From contig NZ_ML137218.1 in assembly GCF_004015795.1 (NCBI RefSeq), positions 1,206,311-1,270,310 of the forward strand: a stretch of 64,000 bases of DNA, in the 5' to 3' direction. The notes under the pieces are model-generated. The model ran no database searches, was not told where the DNA came from, and saw only the letters and a program-made list of their open reading frames with translations. Below, one piece after another: positions 1 to 12,858 of the stretch (positions within the stretch are counted from its first letter, which is position 1; the number at the start of each line of letters is the position of its first letter). This stretch comes from Falsirhodobacter deserti. GTDB taxonomy: Bacteria; Pseudomonadota; Alphaproteobacteria; Rhodobacterales; Rhodobacteraceae. A program made the translations under genes and the position numbers.

Positions 1-2213
<2,213 letters not shown>

Positions 2214-4124
2214 CTAGTCGGTGTGCCGGAAGACCAGCACGGAATGCGCGGGCGCTTCAAGCCCCCATGCCGGCGCATCGGCATCGGGTTGCGTCGTATC
2301 AAGAACCAGTTGCCAGTCACGCCCCGTCGGAAGGGAAAGCGCAGCGGCGCGGACGGGGTTGAGCACGATGAACGCGGCCTCCCCCTCACCATTGAGCTCC
2401 ATGCACAGCATTGCCATGTCGTCCCAATCCTGCGGACCGGCCTCGCCGCCGCCGGGCAGATGCCATGCAACGTTCGGACGGCCCGAGGCGGTGGCCTCCC
2501 CATGCAGGAACCGGCCCTGACGCAGGAGGGGCATGTCGGCGCGCAGCGCGATCAGGCGGGAGACAAAGGACGTGATCGGATCCTTCGTCCACTGCACCCA
2601 GCCCGTCGGATTATCCTGGGCATAGGTGTTGTTGTTGCCCTGCTGGCTGTTTCCGGTTTCGTCGCCGGCAAGGATCATCGGCGTGCCCTGCGCCAGCATC
2701 ATCGTGGCCAGCATGTTGCGGCGGCGCAGGGCGCGCGCCTCGTCCAGCGCCTCGTCCGGGCCTTCGGTCCCCATGTTGTCCGAGAAATTTTCGGCCTTAC
2801 CGTCTTTGCCATTTTCGCCGTTCGCATCGTTATGGCGCTGCGAATAGGTCACCAGGTCGGTCAGCGTGAATCCATCATGCGAGGTGACGTAGTTGATGGA
2901 GGCCCATGGCGCCCGCCGGTCATGGTCGAACACCTCGGCCGAGCCGGTCATCCGCGCCGCCACCGCGCCCATCACCCGGTCACCCCGCCAAAGCCGGCGG
3001 ATGTCGTCGCGGAACCGGTCGTTCCATTCGGCAAAAGGCGCGGGAAATTCCCCAAGACGATAGCCACCCTCGCCCATATCCCACGGTTCGGCGATCAGTT
3101 TCAGGTCACGCAAATCCGGATCCTGCCGGATCATGTCGAAGATCGTGGCGCGGGGGCTGAAGCCGCCGGCCCCGCGACCCAGCACGGTTGCCAGATCGAA
3201 GCGGAACCCGTCCACCCCTTGCGTGGCCCAGAAGCGCAGCGCATCCATCACCAGCCGCTGAACGACGGGCTGCGTCAGGTCCAGCGTATTGCCGGTGCCC
3301 GCATCGTTCAGGTACCGGCCACCATCCATCCGGTAATAGCTTTGGTTGTCCAACCCGCGATACATCACCGAGGGGCCCGTTTCGTCGCCCTCGCCCGTGT
3401 GGTTGAAGACAATGTCGAGGATGACCTCGATCCCTGCCTTGTGCAGGGCGCGGACCATGCTGCGAAATTCGCCCAGCGTGCCGTAACGCGGATCGGGCGC
3501 GAAATAGCCCAAGGACTGATAGCCCCAGTAATTCGTCAGCCCCCGCTCTGTGCTGAAGCGGTCATTGATGAATGCCTGAACGGGCAGCAATTCCACCGCC
3601 GTGACGCCCAGTTGCTTCAGGTGCCGGATGATGGGCCTGGAGGCGATGCCAAGAAAGGTGCCGCGGAACACGCTGGGAACCTTGTCCGCCAGCATGCTGA
3701 GGCCACGGACATTCGCCTCGTATATCACGGTGCGGTCCCACGGGGTTTCGGGGCCACGGGGCAGCGGCGGTCTCGGCGCCGTCACCACACAATGCGGCAG
3801 ATCGTCCGCACCGCCCTCCGGCGCGTCCGGTTGCAGCGCCACGCTCCATTTCAGCGGGCCGGTCCATTCATGTGCATACGGGTCCAGCAGCAGGCGGTCC
3901 GGATTGAACCAATGACCCTGATCGGGTTGCCACGGGCCATGCGCACGAAACGCATATTCGGTGCCGGCGCCGATACCGGGCACCTCAACCTCCCACACAT
4001 CGCCGTTCCGCATCATGGGGATGCGGCGGTCAGGGTGAAAAAGGCAAAGCTCCATCGCTTCGGCATGTGCGGAATACAGGCGGAACTGAACGCCCTTGTC
4101 GGTGATCGTCGCGCCGAGGTTCAT
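2214..4124 (-). CDS. glgX: Glycogen debranching enzyme GlgX
   Basis: A 636-residue GH13 isoamylase-type enzyme that hydrolyses alpha-1,6 branches of limit dextrins left by glycogen phosphorylase. A CBM48-like N-terminus precedes the TIM barrel. Visible motifs are DIVFNHT at about 237-243, GFRFD with nucleophile D310, the acid E346 in AEPWD, and TSHD with D417. The ATG at 4124 was chosen because it overlaps the glgA stop as ATGA and begins at the conserved N-terminus; longer upstream extension would lie inside glgA. It is translationally coupled to glgA and followed by pgm. Confidence 0.95.
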   Translation of the reverse strand: MNLGATITDKGVQFRLYSAHAEAMELCLFHPDRRIPMMRNGDVWEVEVPGIGAGTEYAFRAHGPWQPDQGHWFNPDRLLLDPYAHEWTGPLKWSVALQPDAPEGGADDLPHCVVTAPRPPLPRGPETPWDRTVIYEANVRGLSMLADKVPSVFRGTFLGIASRPIIRHLKQLGVTAVELLPVQAFINDRFSTERGLTNYWGYQSLGYFAPDPRYGTLGEFRSMVRALHKAGIEVILDIVFNHTGEGDETGPSVMYRGLDNQSYYRMDGGRYLNDAGTGNTLDLTQPVVQRLVMDALRFWATQGVDGFRFDLATVLGRGAGGFSPRATIFDMIRQDPDLRDLKLIAEPWDMGEGGYRLGEFPAPFAEWNDRFRDDIRRLWRGDRVMGAVAARMTGSAEVFDHDRRAPWASINYVTSHDGFTLTDLVTYSQRHNDANGENGKDGKAENFSDNMGTEGPDEALDEARALRRRNMLATMMLAQGTPMILAGDETGNSQQGNNNTYAQDNPTGWVQWTKDPITSFVSRLIALRADMPLLRQGRFLHGEATASGRPNVAWHLPGGGEAGPQDWDDMAMLCMELNGEGEAAFIVLNPVRAAALSLPTGRDWQLVLDTTQPDADAPAWGLEAPAHSVLVFRHTD

Positions 4125-5554
4125 CCAACAAGCTCGGCATAAAGCTGCGCGTATTGCTCGGCCGACGCTTCCCAGCCAACCGGGTGACGCATCGCATTGC
4201 GCTGCACCTGCGCCCATGCTTCGGGCTCGTGCCAAAGCCGGACCAGACGGCGCAACGCCCCCGCAAGCGCATCCGCCGTGGTGGGCGAGAACGTGAATCC
4301 CGTGGCCACACCCGCCATCATCGAGGCGGGGTTCACGTTGATGATGCTGTCGGCCAATCCGCCCACCTGCGCCACCACGGGCAGCGTGCCGTAACGCAGC
4401 CCGTACATCTGCGTCAGGCCGCAAGGTTCAAACCGCGAGGGCACCAGCACCGCATCCCCGCCCGAGAACATCAGGTGGCTCAGCCCTTCGTCATATCCCA
4501 CACGCACGCCGACGCGTTCGGGATAACGCAGTTCCAGCGCACGCATCGCCCCTTCCAGCGCCGGATCACCCGACCCTAGGATGGCAATGCCTCCGCCCGC
4601 CTCGATGAATTCGGGCAGCACTTCGGGCAGAAGGTCGATCCCCTTCTGATCGGTCATGCGGCTGACGACGATGGCAAGCGGGCCCGGCACCTCAAGATCG
4701 AACGCGGCGCAAAGCATGGCGCGGTTCTCGATTTTGCCGCGCAGATTGTCGAAGCTGTAAGGCGTTGCCTCGGCATCCGGCGACCAGACCTGCGTGTCGA
4801 CGCCGTTCAGGATGCCGCTGACGATATCCGCCCGTTCGGCCAGAATGCCCTGCAAGCCCATCCCATATTCCGGCAGCATCAGTTCGATCGCATAATTGGG
4901 GGAAACGGTGGTGATCGCGTCTGCCGTGACCAGCGCCGCCTTCAGGCTGGACAATCCGCCATAATATTCCAGAGAATGGATGTGGAATTCGTGCGGCGGA
5001 AGGCGCAGTTCGTTCAACAGCTCCGCCTTGGCCCAGCCTTGGAAGGCGATGTTGTGGATGGTGATGATGCTTTTCACATCCCGCGGGCCGCCCCATTCCA
5101 GATAGGCGGGCGCGAAGCCGGCCTGCCAGTCGTGGCAATGCAGTATCTGCGGACGCCACCCGTCGTTCAGCCCCTGCCGAGCGATCCGCGCCGCAACCCA
5201 TGACAGCGCCGCGAAACGTTGCGGGTTGTCTTCCCAGTCGCCCCATGGGCCGGAATATGGCCCTCCTTCGCGGTCGAACAGGTGCGGCGCATCAAGCAGC
5301 AAAAAATCGATCCCGCCGATGGTCCCGCCATAAACGCTCCCCGTACCGCCGAACAGGTTTTCTTCCTGAAACAGCACCTCCATGCCGTCCAGCCGCCAGC
5401 GCTGCTTGCGGTATGCAGGCATCAGCACGCGCATCCCTACCCCGCGTTCTGCCAGCGCCTGCGGAAGGGCACCGGCCACGTCTGCCAACCCCCCCGTTTT
5501 CAGAAGCGGAACGCATTCCGACACTACCGATAGGACACGCATCGTCTTTGCCAT
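4121..5554 (-). CDS. glgA: Glycogen synthase (ADP-glucose type)
   Basis: A 477-residue GT5 glycosyltransferase that extends alpha-1,4-glucan using ADP-glucose. The ADP-glucose-binding motif KTGGLADV begins at residue 19, and the C-terminal Rossmann domain contains PSRFEPCGLTQMYG. The start at 5554 has a clear GGAGG-type ribosome site and lies 17 bases after the glgB stop. Its stop overlaps the glgX start. The gene that normally supplies its substrate in related operons, glgC, is not between glgB and glgA here. Confidence 0.96.
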   Translation of the reverse strand: MAKTMRVLSVVSECVPLLKTGGLADVAGALPQALAERGVGMRVLMPAYRKQRWRLDGMEVLFQEENLFGGTGSVYGGTIGGIDFLLLDAPHLFDREGGPYSGPWGDWEDNPQRFAALSWVAARIARQGLNDGWRPQILHCHDWQAGFAPAYLEWGGPRDVKSIITIHNIAFQGWAKAELLNELRLPPHEFHIHSLEYYGGLSSLKAALVTADAITTVSPNYAIELMLPEYGMGLQGILAERADIVSGILNGVDTQVWSPDAEATPYSFDNLRGKIENRAMLCAAFDLEVPGPLAIVVSRMTDQKGIDLLPEVLPEFIEAGGGIAILGSGDPALEGAMRALELRYPERVGVRVGYDEGLSHLMFSGGDAVLVPSRFEPCGLTQMYGLRYGTLPVVAQVGGLADSIINVNPASMMAGVATGFTFSPTTADALAGALRRLVRLWHEPEAWAQVQRNAMRHPVGWEASAEQYAQLYAELVG

Positions 5555-5571
5555 CCGCCTCCGCCCTCCCT

Positions 5572-7752
5572 CTATTGATATCGTCCCGTGTGCCGGAACA
5601 TGATGGCCGACAAGGGCGGCAGGCAGATGCGGGCCGAATGGTCCTGCCCGTGCCAGCCCACCGCCTCTGTCGTGACCGATCCCAGATTGCCGCGATCTTT
5701 TCCTCCATAGATCGCGGCATCGGTGTTCAATATCTCGGTCCATTGCCCCGCAGCGGGGAAACCAAGGCGATAGTCCCGTTCGATTGGGGTGAAGTTCGCG
5801 ACGAAGACCACCATCTCGTCCTCTGCCGCGCCAAGGCGGGCCCATGCCAGCACCGAAGCATCGGCGTCGTTCGGCTCCAGCCAGCGGAAGCCTTCGGGGC
5901 GGGTGTCGTTGCGGTGCAGTGCAGGCAGGTCGCGGTAAAGCGTGTTCAGATCACGCACCAGAAGCTGTACGCCGCGATGCTGCGGCAGATCGGCCTCGTG
6001 CCAATCAAGGCTGTGATCATGTGTCCATTCGCGCCCCTGCGCGAATTCACAGCCCATGAACAGAAGTTTCTTACCCGGATGCGCCCACATGAACGCATAA
6101 TACGCGCGGAGGTTGTCAAATTTCTGACTGCCCTCACCCGGCATCTTCGCGATCATGCTGCCTTTGCCGTGCACCACCTCGTCATGGCTGATCGGCAGGA
6201 TGAAGTTTTCCGACCATGCGTAATGCAGGCCGAAGGTCATCTTGTGATGATCGTACTTGCGATAGATCGGGTCCTTCTGGATGTAGGACAGCGTATCGTT
6301 CATCCAGCCCATGTTCCATTTGAACCCGAAACCCAGCCCGCCATGATCCACGGGGCGCGACACACCGGGAAAGGACGTGGATTCCTCGGCCGCAGTCATG
6401 ATGCCGGGATGCGTGCCATAGGCGGCGCTGTTCATGTCGCGCAGCATGGCGATCGCTTCAAGATTTTCACGGCCGCCAAGGTGGTTCGGCACCCATTCAC
6501 CCTCCCGGCGCGAGTAATCCCGGTACAGCATTGACGCCACGGCATCGACGCGCAACCCGTCTAAATGATACTCTTCCAGCCAATAAAGGGCGTTGGCGGT
6601 AAGGTAGTTTTTCACCTCACGTCGGCCGTAATTATAGATCAGCGTGTTCCAGTCATGGTGGAAGCCTTCGCGCGGATCAGCATGTTCATAAAGCGGCGTG
6701 CCGTCGAAGCGGCCAAGGCCATGCGGGTCCGACGGGAAGTGGCCCGGAACCCAATCCAGAATGACGCCCAGCCCCTTGCGGTGCGCCGCATCTACCAGCG
6801 CACGGAATTCATCGGGCGTGCCGTGGCGGATGGTCGGCGCGAAAAGCCCGACGGGCTGATACCCCCAGCTTCCATCGAACGGAAACTCCGACACCGGCAT
6901 CAGTTCGATATGCGTGAAGCCCATCCAGTGGACGTAATCCACCAACTGCTCGGCCAGCTCGGTGTATGACAGCATCCGGTTGCCGGAGGCGCGCCGCCAG
7001 CTGCCCAGATGCACCTCGTAGATGGAAATCGGCGCATCGATGTTCTGCGCATCCTGCCGCCGCAACATCCAGTCGCCATCGTGCCAGTCGGGATGGGCCA
7101 GATCCCGAACCACCGAGGCGGTGCGAGGGGGATGTTCCGCGCCAAAGCCCACAGGATCGGCCTTCTGGATCACCTCGTCCGAGTTGCTGCGTATCTCGTA
7201 CTTGTAGGGCGTGCCGGGGCCGATAGCGGGCAGAAAAATCTCCCATACGCCCGTCGCTCCGCGTGCGCGCATGGGGGTGCGACGCCCGTCCCAAAGGTTG
7301 AAATCCCCCACCACGGAAACGCGCTGCGCATTGGGGGCCCAGACGGCGAAATGCGTGCCTTCCACGCCTTCATGAACAATAGGATGCGCGCCCAGCGCGT
7401 CCCAAAGCTGATGATGTGTCCCTTCGCCCAGCAGGTATTCGTCGATCTCTCCCAGAACGGGTCCGAAACGGTACGGGTCGTCGACGGTCCATTCCGTGCC
7501 GTGGCCTTGCGCCCACAGGCGATATTCGCGGGTGGCCGTTTTGCCGATGAACAGGCCGGGAAACCCCTCCACGGGCTGCGCCTCGCCGCCCGGCTCCAGC
7601 CACACCCGCTCCGCGCCCGGCTGCCACACGGTGACGCGCCACCCCTTGGCTGCAGGGTGCGGCCCCAGGACTGCGAACGGTTGGCCATGCCGCCCTTCGC
7701 AGATGGCGGCGGCTTCGTTCGGGTCCATTGCCGGCGTCACGTTCGCTCCCAC
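5572..7752 (-). CDS. glgB: 1,4-alpha-glucan branching enzyme
   Basis: A 726-residue GH13 enzyme with an N-terminal glycogen-binding region, a CBM48 domain (about residues 120-220) and a catalytic barrel. It introduces alpha-1,6 branches into glycogen. The triad is visible as D403 (GLRVD), E456 (TAAEES) and D524 ([12 protein letters not shown]), close to the E. coli GlgB numbering. The chosen start is GTG at 7752, preceded by AAGGA at suitable spacing and only 10 bases from the glgP stop; an ATG 24 bases further in is an alternative. Confidence 0.95.
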   Translation of the reverse strand: MGANVTPAMDPNEAAAICEGRHGQPFAVLGPHPAAKGWRVTVWQPGAERVWLEPGGEAQPVEGFPGLFIGKTATREYRLWAQGHGTEWTVDDPYRFGPVLGEIDEYLLGEGTHHQLWDALGAHPIVHEGVEGTHFAVWAPNAQRVSVVGDFNLWDGRRTPMRARGATGVWEIFLPAIGPGTPYKYEIRSNSDEVIQKADPVGFGAEHPPRTASVVRDLAHPDWHDGDWMLRRQDAQNIDAPISIYEVHLGSWRRASGNRMLSYTELAEQLVDYVHWMGFTHIELMPVSEFPFDGSWGYQPVGLFAPTIRHGTPDEFRALVDAAHRKGLGVILDWVPGHFPSDPHGLGRFDGTPLYEHADPREGFHHDWNTLIYNYGRREVKNYLTANALYWLEEYHLDGLRVDAVASMLYRDYSRREGEWVPNHLGGRENLEAIAMLRDMNSAAYGTHPGIMTAAEESTSFPGVSRPVDHGGLGFGFKWNMGWMNDTLSYIQKDPIYRKYDHHKMTFGLHYAWSENFILPISHDEVVHGKGSMIAKMPGEGSQKFDNLRAYYAFMWAHPGKKLLFMGCEFAQGREWTHDHSLDWHEADLPQHRGVQLLVRDLNTLYRDLPALHRNDTRPEGFRWLEPNDADASVLAWARLGAAEDEMVVFVANFTPIERDYRLGFPAAGQWTEILNTDAAIYGGKDRGNLGSVTTEAVGWHGQDHSARICLPPLSAIMFRHTGRYQ

Positions 7753-7762
7753 TGTCCGTCCT

Positions 7763-10138
7763 TCAGATCGCGGGCTCGATGTCCCAGATGTCGGTCATGT
7801 ACCCCCGGATGGTCCGGTCCGAGCTGAAGAAGCCCGAACGGGCCGTATTCAGCGCGGCCATCTTCAGCCAGCGGTCGCGGTCGGCAAAGGCGCGGTCGGC
7901 CTCTCCCTGGGCTTTGATGTAGGAGTCGAAATCGGATGCGACCAGAAAATAATCGTGGTGCCACATGCGATGTACCAGCTGATGATACCTGTCCGGCTGA
8001 TCCGGAGAGAAGCGCCCTTCGGCGATCATTTGCAGAACATCCAGCAAGGTCTGGCTTGCCTCGATGGCGTTGCGGGCATGATCGGGATCCTCGCGCCGGC
8101 GGATGACTTCGTCCGCGGTCAGGCCGAACAGGAAGAAGTTGTCTTCCCCCACCTCGCGCAGGATTTCCACGTTGGCACCATCAAGCGTTCCGATGGTGGG
8201 GGCACCATTGATCATGAACTTCATGTTGCCCGTACCCGACGCCTCCTTCCCGGCCGTAGAGATCTGCTCGGACAGATCGGCAGCCGGCATCAGCTTCTCC
8301 GCCATGGAGACGTTGTAGTTCGCAGGGAACACCACCTTCAGCATATCCCCTGTCACGGGATCATTGTTGATGACCGTGGCGACATCGTTGATGAGGTGGA
8401 TGATCTCTTTCGCGACGGCATAGCCGGGGGCGGACTTGCCCGCGAAGATCTTGACCCTCGGCACCCAATCGGCATTCGGATTGTCGCGGATCGCTTTCCA
8501 GCGCGCGATGGTTTCCAGAATGTTCAGAAGCTGGCGCTTGTATTCGTGGATACGCTTCACCTGCACGTCGAACAGCGCATCGGGATCGACGGCGATGCCC
8601 GTGGTCGTGTTCAGCCAGTTCGACAGCCGCACCTTGTTCGCCCATTTGGCCGAACCGAACTTCTGACGGAAGGAAGCATCATCCACATGCGGCTCCAGCC
8701 CCTTCAGCTTGTCCAGATCGGCTTCCCACCCTTCGCCGATGGTTTGCGTGATCAGGCGCGACAGTGCCGGGTTGGACATCTTGAGCCAGCGGCGCGGAGT
8801 GACCCCGTTCGTCTGGTTCACGATACGCCCCGGATGCAGCCTGTCCAGATCGGGAAACAGGTTCTGGCGGATCAGGTCGGTGTGCAAGGCTGAAACGCCG
8901 TTCACCTTGTGTGCCATGATGAAGGCAAGCTCCCCCATCCGCACTTCGTGATGTTTTACGATGCCGACATAGTGGGGACGCGAAAGGTTTTCCTCCAGAT
9001 GCAGCCCGTCGATCTGCTCCACGATCTGCATGTGGCGCGGAAGGACGTTACCGAAGGTATAGGTCGCCCAGCGCTCCAGCGCCTCGGGCAGAAGGGTGTG
9101 GTTGGTATAGCCAAGGCACTTTTGCGCAATATGCACCGCATCGCGCAGTTCGATTCCGTGATCATCAACCAGCAGGCGGATCAGTTCGGGCCCCGCGATG
9201 GCGGGATGGGTGTCGTTCATCTGGATGGCGACATATTTCGGCAGTGCACGCAGATCGCTCCTGCTTTGCAGGAAGCGGCGCAGAATGTCCTGCAGTGCGG
9301 CCGATGTCAGGAAGAACTCCTGCTTCAGCCGAAGCTCCTTTCCCTGATAAGTGGTATCGTCGGGATAAAGCACCCGGCTCAGCGTGCGGGCCAGGGTTTC
9401 AGGTTCGGCCGCGGCGGTATAGTCACCCCGGTTGAACCGCTCCAGATCGAACTGGCCGGTGGGACGCGCACTCCACAAACGCAGCGTATTCGCCCACTTG
9501 CCCTGCCAGCCGATGACGGGCGTATCATGGGCCTGTGCGAAGACGGTTTCTTCCGGAACCCAGACCTGCTTGCTGTCCCGCTGCTCCACCATTCCCTTGA
9601 AAGGGATGACGTATTGCGCTTCGGGGCGGTCGAAGTCCCACGGGTGGGGATGGTCCAGCCAATCCTCCGGGGCTTCGACCTGCTGGCCACCATGGAAGCT
9701 TTGCCGGAACAAACCGTGTTCATAGCGGATGCCATAGCCATAGGCGGGGCAGCCCAGCGTGGCCATGGACTCCATGAAGCATGCGGCAAGACGGCCAAGA
9801 CCGCCATTGCCCAGTGCGGGGTCCGGCTCATCCTCCACCACGGCGCGGTAATCTACGCCCAGCGCCGCAAGCGTTGCCTCCGCCTCCTCGTGAAGGCCAA
9901 GGTTGATGGCGGCGTCCTCCAGCAAACGGCCCGTCAGGAATTCCATCGACAGGTAGTATACGCGCTTGCGGTCTTCCGCCCAGGTGCGGCGCGTGGCGGC
10001 GAACCACGGCTCCATCACCCGGTCGCGGATGGCATAGGACAGCGCCATCCGCCAGTCATAGGTTGTGGCGTGGGCTTGGTCCTTCCCGATGGTAAAGGAA
10101 AGATGGCGAAGGATGTCGACTCTCAGTGATTGTGTCAC
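7763..10138 (-). CDS. glgP: Glycogen phosphorylase
   Basis: A 791-residue GT35 alpha-glucan phosphorylase that releases glucose-1-phosphate from glycogen chain ends with PLP as cofactor. The PLP lysine is K640 in GTGNMKF, and the N-terminal half carries [15 protein letters not shown] and the [12 protein letters not shown] region. The start is a GTG at 10138; no strong ribosome site is visible, but no better in-frame start precedes the conserved N-terminus. It is the first gene of the glg operon. On the minus strand a TTGACG hexamer at 10198-10193 is a possible -35, without a convincing -10. Confidence 0.95.
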   Translation of the reverse strand: MTQSLRVDILRHLSFTIGKDQAHATTYDWRMALSYAIRDRVMEPWFAATRRTWAEDRKRVYYLSMEFLTGRLLEDAAINLGLHEEAEATLAALGVDYRAVVEDEPDPALGNGGLGRLAACFMESMATLGCPAYGYGIRYEHGLFRQSFHGGQQVEAPEDWLDHPHPWDFDRPEAQYVIPFKGMVEQRDSKQVWVPEETVFAQAHDTPVIGWQGKWANTLRLWSARPTGQFDLERFNRGDYTAAAEPETLARTLSRVLYPDDTTYQGKELRLKQEFFLTSAALQDILRRFLQSRSDLRALPKYVAIQMNDTHPAIAGPELIRLLVDDHGIELRDAVHIAQKCLGYTNHTLLPEALERWATYTFGNVLPRHMQIVEQIDGLHLEENLSRPHYVGIVKHHEVRMGELAFIMAHKVNGVSALHTDLIRQNLFPDLDRLHPGRIVNQTNGVTPRRWLKMSNPALSRLITQTIGEGWEADLDKLKGLEPHVDDASFRQKFGSAKWANKVRLSNWLNTTTGIAVDPDALFDVQVKRIHEYKRQLLNILETIARWKAIRDNPNADWVPRVKIFAGKSAPGYAVAKEIIHLINDVATVINNDPVTGDMLKVVFPANYNVSMAEKLMPAADLSEQISTAGKEASGTGNMKFMINGAPTIGTLDGANVEILREVGEDNFFLFGLTADEVIRRREDPDHARNAIEASQTLLDVLQMIAEGRFSPDQPDRYHQLVHRMWHHDYFLVASDFDSYIKAQGEADRAFADRDRWLKMAALNTARSGFFSSDRTIRGYMTDIWDIEPAI

Positions 10139-10211
10139 GGCGCGTCTTTTGGTTGCGGACGGATGCGTTCAAGATGACCGCCAGCGCGCGCGCGTCAAGC
10201 GCCGTCTCCCT

Positions 10212-11264
10212 TCATTCGCCCCAACTGCGATGAAGTACACCGACCCAGTTGCGCCAAGCCAGCTTTTCCAGCAGCACATCGTCATAGCCATGGGCGCGCA
10301 GCGCATCCAGCAGCACGGGAAGTCCCGTCACGTCGCCGATCCCCTCTGGCACCGTGGAGCCGTCGAAATCCGAGCCGAAGCCGACATGGTCCTCCCCCAG
10401 CCGTGCGATCAGGTGGTCCAGATGGCGCAGCACGGGTTCCCATCCCATCTCGGGGGCGCGGCGCCCATCCTCGCGCAGGAAACTGGTGGCGAAGTTCAGC
10501 CCAACCATGCCGCAGCTTTCGCGGATCACGTCAAGCTGCCTGTCCGTCAGGTTTCTGGCAGAGGGCGTGACGGCATGCGCATTGGAATGGCTGGCCACCA
10601 GCGGCGCATCTGACAGGCGCGCCACGTCGTCGAACCCCGCCTCGTTCAGGTGGGACAGGTCGATCACGATCTTCAGCTTGTTGCATTCGTGCACAAGACG
10701 CCGGCCTGCCGGTGTCAGGCCCGGGCCGGTATCGGGGCCCGAAGGGAAGCGGAAGGGAACGCCGTGCCCGAAGGCTGTCGGGCGGCTCCAGACCGGTCCA
10801 AGCGAGCGAAGGCCCATCGCATGAAAGACGTGAAGCATATCAAGGTCGGTATCGATCGCTTCCGCCCCCTCCATATGCATGACACCGGCGATTGCGCCGT
10901 CGCGCATCGCGTTCTCGATTTGTGCTGCCGTTCTGGTGATGCGGAAGGCGCCGCCACTAACACGCTGCATCCACAACAGGTGACCGGCCATCGACATGGC
11001 ATAGGGCAGCGCCTCGGCATGGCTCATCTCGGGCGGCAGGGGCACGTCATAGGGGGGCTCGTCCATGCGCCGGCCGCCCGCCGCCTCTGGTGAGGGAACG
11101 TAGATGGCGAAAAGGCCGCCTGCAAAGCCGCCGTTGAGCATCCGCGGCAGGTCAAGATGCCCGATCCCCTCGCCTTCCAGCCAGATCTTCTCGCGGCGCT
11201 TGGGCGCACGCTGCAGGCGCAGCAGGAAATCGTTATGGCCATCGAAAACCGGAATTGCGTTCAT
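10212..11264 (-). CDS. Dipeptidase, peptidase family M19 (renal dipeptidase-like)
   Basis: A 350-residue zinc dipeptidase of the amidohydrolase fold. It has the N-terminal His-x-Asp metal motif in DGHNDFLLR near residue 8, the bridging glutamate in MHMEGAEAI, and later histidines in LSHLNEAGF and ASHSNAH. These enzymes cleave dipeptides, some including D-amino acids. The start at 11264 has a strong GGGGGA ribosome site. It lies upstream of and on the same strand as glgP, 73 bases away, and is divergent from the polyol transporter operon. The true substrate is not predictable from sequence alone. Confidence 0.85.
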   Translation of the reverse strand: MNAIPVFDGHNDFLLRLQRAPKRREKIWLEGEGIGHLDLPRMLNGGFAGGLFAIYVPSPEAAGGRRMDEPPYDVPLPPEMSHAEALPYAMSMAGHLLWMQRVSGGAFRITRTAAQIENAMRDGAIAGVMHMEGAEAIDTDLDMLHVFHAMGLRSLGPVWSRPTAFGHGVPFRFPSGPDTGPGLTPAGRRLVHECNKLKIVIDLSHLNEAGFDDVARLSDAPLVASHSNAHAVTPSARNLTDRQLDVIRESCGMVGLNFATSFLREDGRRAPEMGWEPVLRHLDHLIARLGEDHVGFGSDFDGSTVPEGIGDVTGLPVLLDALRAHGYDDVLLEKLAWRNWVGVLHRSWGE

Positions 11265-11396
11265 CTTGTCGTCCCCCTGTTTTGCGGGGAACGTGCCATG
11301 CGTCCAGCCGATTGACCAGTGGGGCGGACCCCCTGCAGTCCGGACAGTGCCGCCCGCTGACATAGTTAACCAAAGGTGAATCCGGGCCGAAGTCGC

Positions 11397-11425
11397 TTGA
11401 CGCTCGCCCCTCCTGCGTGTGAATT
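11397..11425 (+). promoter_or_regulatory. Candidate promoter of the smoEFGK-mtlK operon
   Basis: TTGACG at 11397-11402 (5 of 6 to the -35 consensus) is followed after 17 bases by TGAATT at 11420-11425 (a weak -10). It lies about 40 bases before the smoE start, in the 203-base divergent region shared with the dipeptidase. A short hairpin GGGC-GTTT-GCCC follows in the leader. No operator can be assigned. Confidence 0.35.
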
Positions 11426-11467
11426 CGAAACGGAAGGGCGTTTGCCCGGACAGGGGAGGTTATACTT

Positions 11468-12781
11468 ATGTCCAAGACACTGCGTGGAGTGTTGGGAGCA
11501 AGCTGCCTTGTGGCACTTGGCTTGCCGGCAATGGCCGAAACGATCACCGTGGCCACGGTGAACAACGGCGACATGATCCGGATGCAGGGCCTGATGTCCC
11601 ACTTCAACGAGAAGCATCCCGATATCGAGGTGAACTGGGTCACGCTGGAAGAAAACGTCCTGCGCCAGCGCGTCACCACCGACATCGCCACCAATGGCGG
11701 CCAGTACGACGTTCTGACCATCGGCAACTATGAAGTTCCGATCTGGGCCGGCCAGGGCTGGCTTCTGCCGCTGGACGACATGGGCGAGGATTACGACGCC
11801 GAGGATCTTCTGACCCCGGTGGCCGCCGCCCTGACTGTGGACGGTACCCTTTACGCAGCGCCCTTCTATGCCGAAAGCGCAATGCTGATGTATCGCACTG
11901 ACCTGCTGGAAAAAGCGGGCCTGACGATGCCGGAAAATCCCGATTGGGACTTTATCACCGAAGCCGCCGAGAAGATGACCGACAAGGCCAACGGCACTTA
12001 TGGCATCTGCCTGCGCGGCAAGGCCGGCTGGGGCGAGAACATGGCCTTCCTGACGGCGATGTCCCATTCGATGGGCGCGCGCTGGTTCGACATGGACTGG
12101 AAACCCCAGTTCGACAGCCCGGAGTGGAAGGCGACGCTGGACACCTATCTGAACCTGATGACGAACTATGGCCCGCCCGGTGCATCGTCGAACGGCTTCA
12201 ACGAAAACCTTGCGCTGTTCCAGACCGGCAAGTGCGGCATGTGGATCGACGCCACGGTGGCAGCCTCGTTCGTGTCCAACCCCGAGGATTCGGTCGTGGC
12301 CGAGAACGTGGGCTTCGCCCCCTTCCCCACGGCTGCCGGCGGCGACAACCACGGCAACTGGCTGTGGTCGTGGAACCTTGCGATCCCCGCATCCTCGACC
12401 AAGCAGGAAGCGTCCAAGGCATTCGTGGCCTGGGCAACGTCCAAGGAATACACAAACCTTGTCGCGCAAGAGGATGGCATCGCCAACGCACCTCCCGGCA
12501 CGCGCACCTCGCTTTATGAAAACGAGGAGTACATGAAGGCGCCCTTCGCGCAGCCCACGCTGACCGCGATCGAAAATGCCAACACCCAGAACCCTTCGGT
12601 TCAGGATGTTCCCTATACCGGCGGCCAATGGATTTCCATTCCGGAATTCCAGGCAATCGGCACGGCTGTCGGTCAGGTCTTCTCGGCGGCGCTGGCAGGT
12701 TCGTCGGATGCCGATCAGGCGTTGACGGCGGCCCAGGCACTGACCCAGCGCGAAATGCAGCGCGCCGGCTACCCGAAGTAA
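11468..12781 (+). CDS. smoE: Sorbitol/mannitol ABC transporter substrate-binding protein
   Basis: A 437-residue family 1 extracellular solute-binding protein with a cleavable signal peptide ending at about residue 23 (LPAMA), so it acts in the periplasm. The gene order substrate-binding protein, two permeases, ATPase, mannitol dehydrogenase matches the Rhodobacter sphaeroides smo/mtl system. Its ATG has a GGGGAGG ribosome site. A strong hairpin follows the gene, which would favour higher expression of the binding protein than of the membrane parts. Substrate assignment to hexitols rests on gene context and family resemblance. Confidence 0.92.
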   Translation: MSKTLRGVLGASCLVALGLPAMAETITVATVNNGDMIRMQGLMSHFNEKHPDIEVNWVTLEENVLRQRVTTDIATNGGQYDVLTIGNYEVPIWAGQGWLLPLDDMGEDYDAEDLLTPVAAALTVDGTLYAAPFYAESAMLMYRTDLLEKAGLTMPENPDWDFITEAAEKMTDKANGTYGICLRGKAGWGENMAFLTAMSHSMGARWFDMDWKPQFDSPEWKATLDTYLNLMTNYGPPGASSNGFNENLALFQTGKCGMWIDATVAASFVSNPEDSVVAENVGFAPFPTAAGGDNHGNWLWSWNLAIPASSTKQEASKAFVAWATSKEYTNLVAQEDGIANAPPGTRTSLYENEEYMKAPFAQPTLTAIENANTQNPSVQDVPYTGGQWISIPEFQAIGTAVGQVFSAALAGSSDADQALTAAQALTQREMQRAGYPK

Positions 12782-12805
12782 ATCGCGCTTCACGCGCATG
12801 ACCCG

Positions 12806-12835
12806 AAGGTGCGGCGGATCTCCGTCGCACCTTTT
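12806..12835 (+). terminator. Stem-loop between smoE and smoF (attenuating terminator or mRNA stabiliser)
   Basis: AAGGTGCG (12806-12813) pairs perfectly with CGCACCTT (12826-12833), with an additional inner CGG/CCG pairing, and is followed by two further T bases. Such hairpins after binding-protein genes of ABC operons commonly give the binding protein in excess by partial termination or by protecting the upstream mRNA. Confidence 0.55.
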
Positions 12836-12858
12836 CGACAAGGTGAAGGACCGCCCGC

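Noticed and set aside
10183-10195. An alternating GC tract (GCGCGCGCGC) between the dipeptidase gene and glgP
   Set aside because: Short and expected at this base composition; no paired arm long enough for a terminator.
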